Translations under genes and position numbers: made by a program
Source: Telluribacter humicola
Lineage (GTDB): Bacteria; Bacteroidota; Bacteroidia; Cytophagales; Spirosomataceae
DNA length: 64,000 nucleotides
Assembly: GCF_017355935.1 (NCBI RefSeq)
Contig: NZ_JAFIQT010000003.1
Location: forward strand, 255,450 to 319,449
Direction: 5' to 3'
The notes under the pieces: model-generated
What the model was told of the DNA's origin: nothing
Databases searched by the model: none
The model's input: the letters and a program-made list of their open reading frames with translations, nothing else
Shown: positions 62,010 through 64,000 of the stretch, in pieces
Layout: the number at the start of each line of letters is the position of its first letter
Position numbering within the stretch: the first letter of the stretch is position 1

Positions 62010-63374
62010 ATGATACATAGTAAAAGTTCACAAATGATAACCGACGTTGATGGATTTGAAATGGAAATCCATCAACGTCGTTCTAAAGACAAAACAAAAT
62101 ATATCAAAAGAGCTATATGGCTATATTTCTATCTAATAATATTTGAAGGAGCTTTAAGAAAGTGGTTGCTTCCAAGTTTAGCCTCACCTTTATTAATAAT
62201 TAGAGATCCAGTTGCTCTATATATGATATTAGCATGTTATCATCAAAGAATAATATTCACAAGATGGTATGTAGTAGCAATGTGGTTTATTATGCTTATT
62301 TCTTTCTTCTATACTATACTCATAGGACATGGTAATCTTACAGTTGCGCTTTATGGACTACGTATTTTCGCACTTCACTTTCCACTTATATTTATAATTG
62401 GAAAAGTGTTTTCTAAAGAGGATGTAGTAAAGGTAGGCAACTTCCTATTATGGATTTCTCTTCCAATGACCCTTATAATGATAATGCAATTTTACAGTCC
62501 ACAAAGCTCATTTGTTAATAGAGGTGTTGGTGGTGATACCGAAGGTGCTGGATTCAGTGGTGCCTTAGGATTCTTTAGACCGCCTGGAACCTTTTCATTT
62601 ATCAATGGCCTTACATTATTTTATGGACTGGTCGCTTCTTTTATCTTCTACTTTTGGAATGATATAAATAAAAAGATAATAAATAAGCCTTTACTTATAC
62701 TATCTTCTGTTTGCTTGATTACTGCAATACCTCTATCTATTAGTCGCACTTTATTTTTCCAATGTATTCTATCCTTATCATTCTTTCTGTTCATTTCACT
62801 TACTAACCCTAAACAAGTCACTAAATCTATTGCTTATATATCATTTGCTACGATTGTATGTTTAGCATTGATGAATACAGAAATATTTAGTACTGCTACA
62901 AAAGCCTTAATAACTAGATTTGAATCAGCAAGGGAATCTGAAATAGCATCTGGAACTAGCACATTTGATAGAGTATTAGGTGGTGCATTTAAATTAAATA
63001 CTAATAAAGAAGTTCCACTTTTCGGTTTCGGTCTAGGAATTGGCACAAATGTTGGCGCAAAGTTGATAACAGGTAAAGTAGCATTTGGATTCGCAGAAAT
63101 GGAATTTGGTAGAATGATTGCTGAACTAGGCTACTTTTTAGGCGGAATTGCCATAATTATACGATTTAGACTAATCATTGAACTTTGTATCAAATCATAT
63201 AAAGAACTTAATGCAGGAAATTGTCTCCCATGGATGCTCCTAAGTTTTAGCTTTTATGTAGTATTACAGGGGCAGTGGGCTCAACCTACTGGGCTAGGAT
63301 TCGGTATATTAAGTGGAGGCCTCACATTAGCGGCATTAAAATCTAAATCAAAAGTTAGCAAATCTATATTATAA
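62010..63374 (+). CDS. Wzy/O-antigen ligase-like polymerase
   Basis: The 454-aa protein has about ten helices, starting at IWLYFYLIIFEGALRKWLLPSL. A loop of about 80 residues (GVGGDTEGAGFSGALGFFRPPGTFSF) lies mid-protein, and a late segment LGGAFKLNTNKEVPLFGFGLGIGTNVGAK follows, as in Wzy/WaaL-like proteins with large periplasmic loops. It would polymerise the capsule repeat units. Codons 12-24 contain a 16-bp perfect inverted repeat (62042-62080). Confidence 0.75.
   Translation: MIHSKSSQMITDVDGFEMEIHQRRSKDKTKYIKRAIWLYFYLIIFEGALRKWLLPSLASPLLIIRDPVALYMILACYHQRIIFTRWYVVAMWFIMLISFFYTILIGHGNLTVALYGLRIFALHFPLIFIIGKVFSKEDVVKVGNFLLWISLPMTLIMIMQFYSPQSSFVNRGVGGDTEGAGFSGALGFFRPPGTFSFINGLTLFYGLVASFIFYFWNDINKKIINKPLLILSSVCLITAIPLSISRTLFFQCILSLSFFLFISLTNPKQVTKSIAYISFATIVCLALMNTEIFSTATKALITRFESARESEIASGTSTFDRVLGGAFKLNTNKEVPLFGFGLGIGTNVGAKLITGKVAFGFAEMEFGRMIAELGYFLGGIAIIIRFRLIIELCIKSYKELNAGNCLPWMLLSFSFYVVLQGQWAQPTGLGFGILSGGLTLAALKSKSKVSKSIL
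62042..62080 (+). repeat. 16-bp perfect inverted repeat inside the wzy-like 5' coding region
   Basis: CGACGTTGATGGATTT (62042-62057) and its exact complement (62065-62080) with a 7-nt loop, starting 32 nt after the ATG. Confidence 0.9.
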
Positions 63375-63409
63375 ATATAATTTAACACAACCCTAGCTAT
63401 TTAACTTAG

Positions 63410-64000
63410 GTGAAAAATACTCTAATTTTAATAACTCGTGAATTTCCTTTCGGGAGAAATGAAACCTTTTTGGAATCAGAAATTGTCATATTAAGCAAAC
63501 ACTTTGATAATATAATAGTTTTCCCTTCAATAAAATCTAAATCCTGCCGAACAATACCAGAAAATGTAAAATTAGACTTAACTATAGCAGATTTATATAA
63601 TAGAAAATCCTGTTTGGTTTTAAAATCTATTTTGACTACTTATTTTTTCAATACTATCTTTTCTTACTACTTTCAAATAAAAAGCTTTCGAAAGCTGATT
63701 AATCTTCTAAAATATATTGTCTCCTATAATATATATAAACATGCCGCAAAATTAATTTTAGCTAAAAATCCAACAATTATTTATTCCTATTGGTTGAGTC
63801 CTGCTGTAGATGCATTAGTGGATGTCAGACTTAAATATAATTACAAATCAAAGATTGTAAGTAGAGCCCACCGAGGTGATCTATATGAAGAATTTAGTAG
63901 CCTTGGTTTTTTTCCACATAGAGCAACAAAAATACACCGTATAGATACTATATATAGCATTTCTTTCGATGGCCTCTTATATCTAAAACAAAAATATAAT
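63410..64000 (+). CDS. Glycosyltransferase N-terminal half, 3'-truncated by window
   Basis: A GTG at 63410 opens 197 codons with no stop before the window end. The product starts VKNTLILITREFPFGRNETF, followed by LESEIVILSKHFDNIIVFP, the usual N-terminal Rossmann start of GT4-type capsule glycosyltransferases (EFPFGRNETFLESE). SKIVSRAHRGDLYEEF then matches the acceptor-side motif. The start codon is the only plausible one near the beginning of the conserved region. The donor-binding half lies outside the window. Confidence 0.75.
   Translation, partial: MKNTLILITREFPFGRNETFLESEIVILSKHFDNIIVFPSIKSKSCRTIPENVKLDLTIADLYNRKSCLVLKSILTTYFFNTIFSYYFQIKSFRKLINLLKYIVSYNIYKHAAKLILAKNPTIIYSYWLSPAVDALVDVRLKYNYKSKIVSRAHRGDLYEEFSSLGFFPHRATKIHRIDTIYSISFDGLLYLKQKYN

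Overview
The window looks like a chromosomal segment of a Bacteroidota bacterium, most likely of the Cytophagales (Spirosoma/Dyadobacter-like). The evidence is a SusC/SusD outer-membrane pair, promoters of the Bacteroidota type (TTG, about 20 nt, TAnnTTTG), lineage-typical families (DUF3127, DUF5723-like, tandem YP..SKPQF lipoproteins, a HemJ-like protein) and few Shine-Dalgarno sequences. The genus cannot be fixed from sequence reading alone.

Layout. 1-41.8 kb is ordinary core and housekeeping DNA: the 3' end of a YdjC/ChbG deacetylase; lpdA; prfB with its programmed +1 frameshift; a PIN-domain toxin-antitoxin pair; an alpha/beta hydrolase; DoxX; a TVP38-like membrane protein; a cystathionine gamma-synthase/lyase; MscS; an amino-acid permease; atpD-atpC; a membrane TPR protein; a LolD/MacB-type ABC ATPase; an RluA-type pseudouridine synthase; two tandem paralogous lipoproteins; a SusCD pair; msrA; hemJ; a GAF-PAS-HisKA protein without a kinase domain; tRNA-Leu(CAG); a beta-CASP nuclease; hpt; an Lrp regulator; an EamA transporter; a first GDP-fucose synthase; and a PBP4-type peptidase. 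41.8-51.9 kb holds recQ, a DUF5723-like protein, a Cys-rich copper-binding protein, dihydroorotase and cpsB/ywqE. These are separated by unusually long intergenic regions packed with short repeats. 50.4-64 kb is a capsule/exopolysaccharide locus: PHP-type tyrosine phosphatase, Wza, Wzc, manC, fcl and gmd (GDP-mannose to GDP-L-fucose), then from about 58.74 kb a strongly AT-rich cassette (Wzx, acyltransferase, glycosyltransferase, Wzy-like, and a glycosyltransferase running off the window) that appears to have been acquired separately.

The least explained signal is intergenic. Heptamer arrays (GGTCACT/GGTCATT and TTAGCTA/TTAGTTG types), octamer arrays, a 333-bp MITE-like element with 22-bp perfect terminal inverted repeats, and GC-rich inserts of 11-21 nt that interrupt heptamer arrays, and apparently a palindrome too, cluster mainly between 42 and 57.5 kb. 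Other signals worth attention are a two-hairpin leader ahead of wza, a 16-bp perfect inverted repeat inside the start of the wzy-like gene, and an in-frame GGCTAC hexamer tract encoding the Tyr-rich tail of Wzc.
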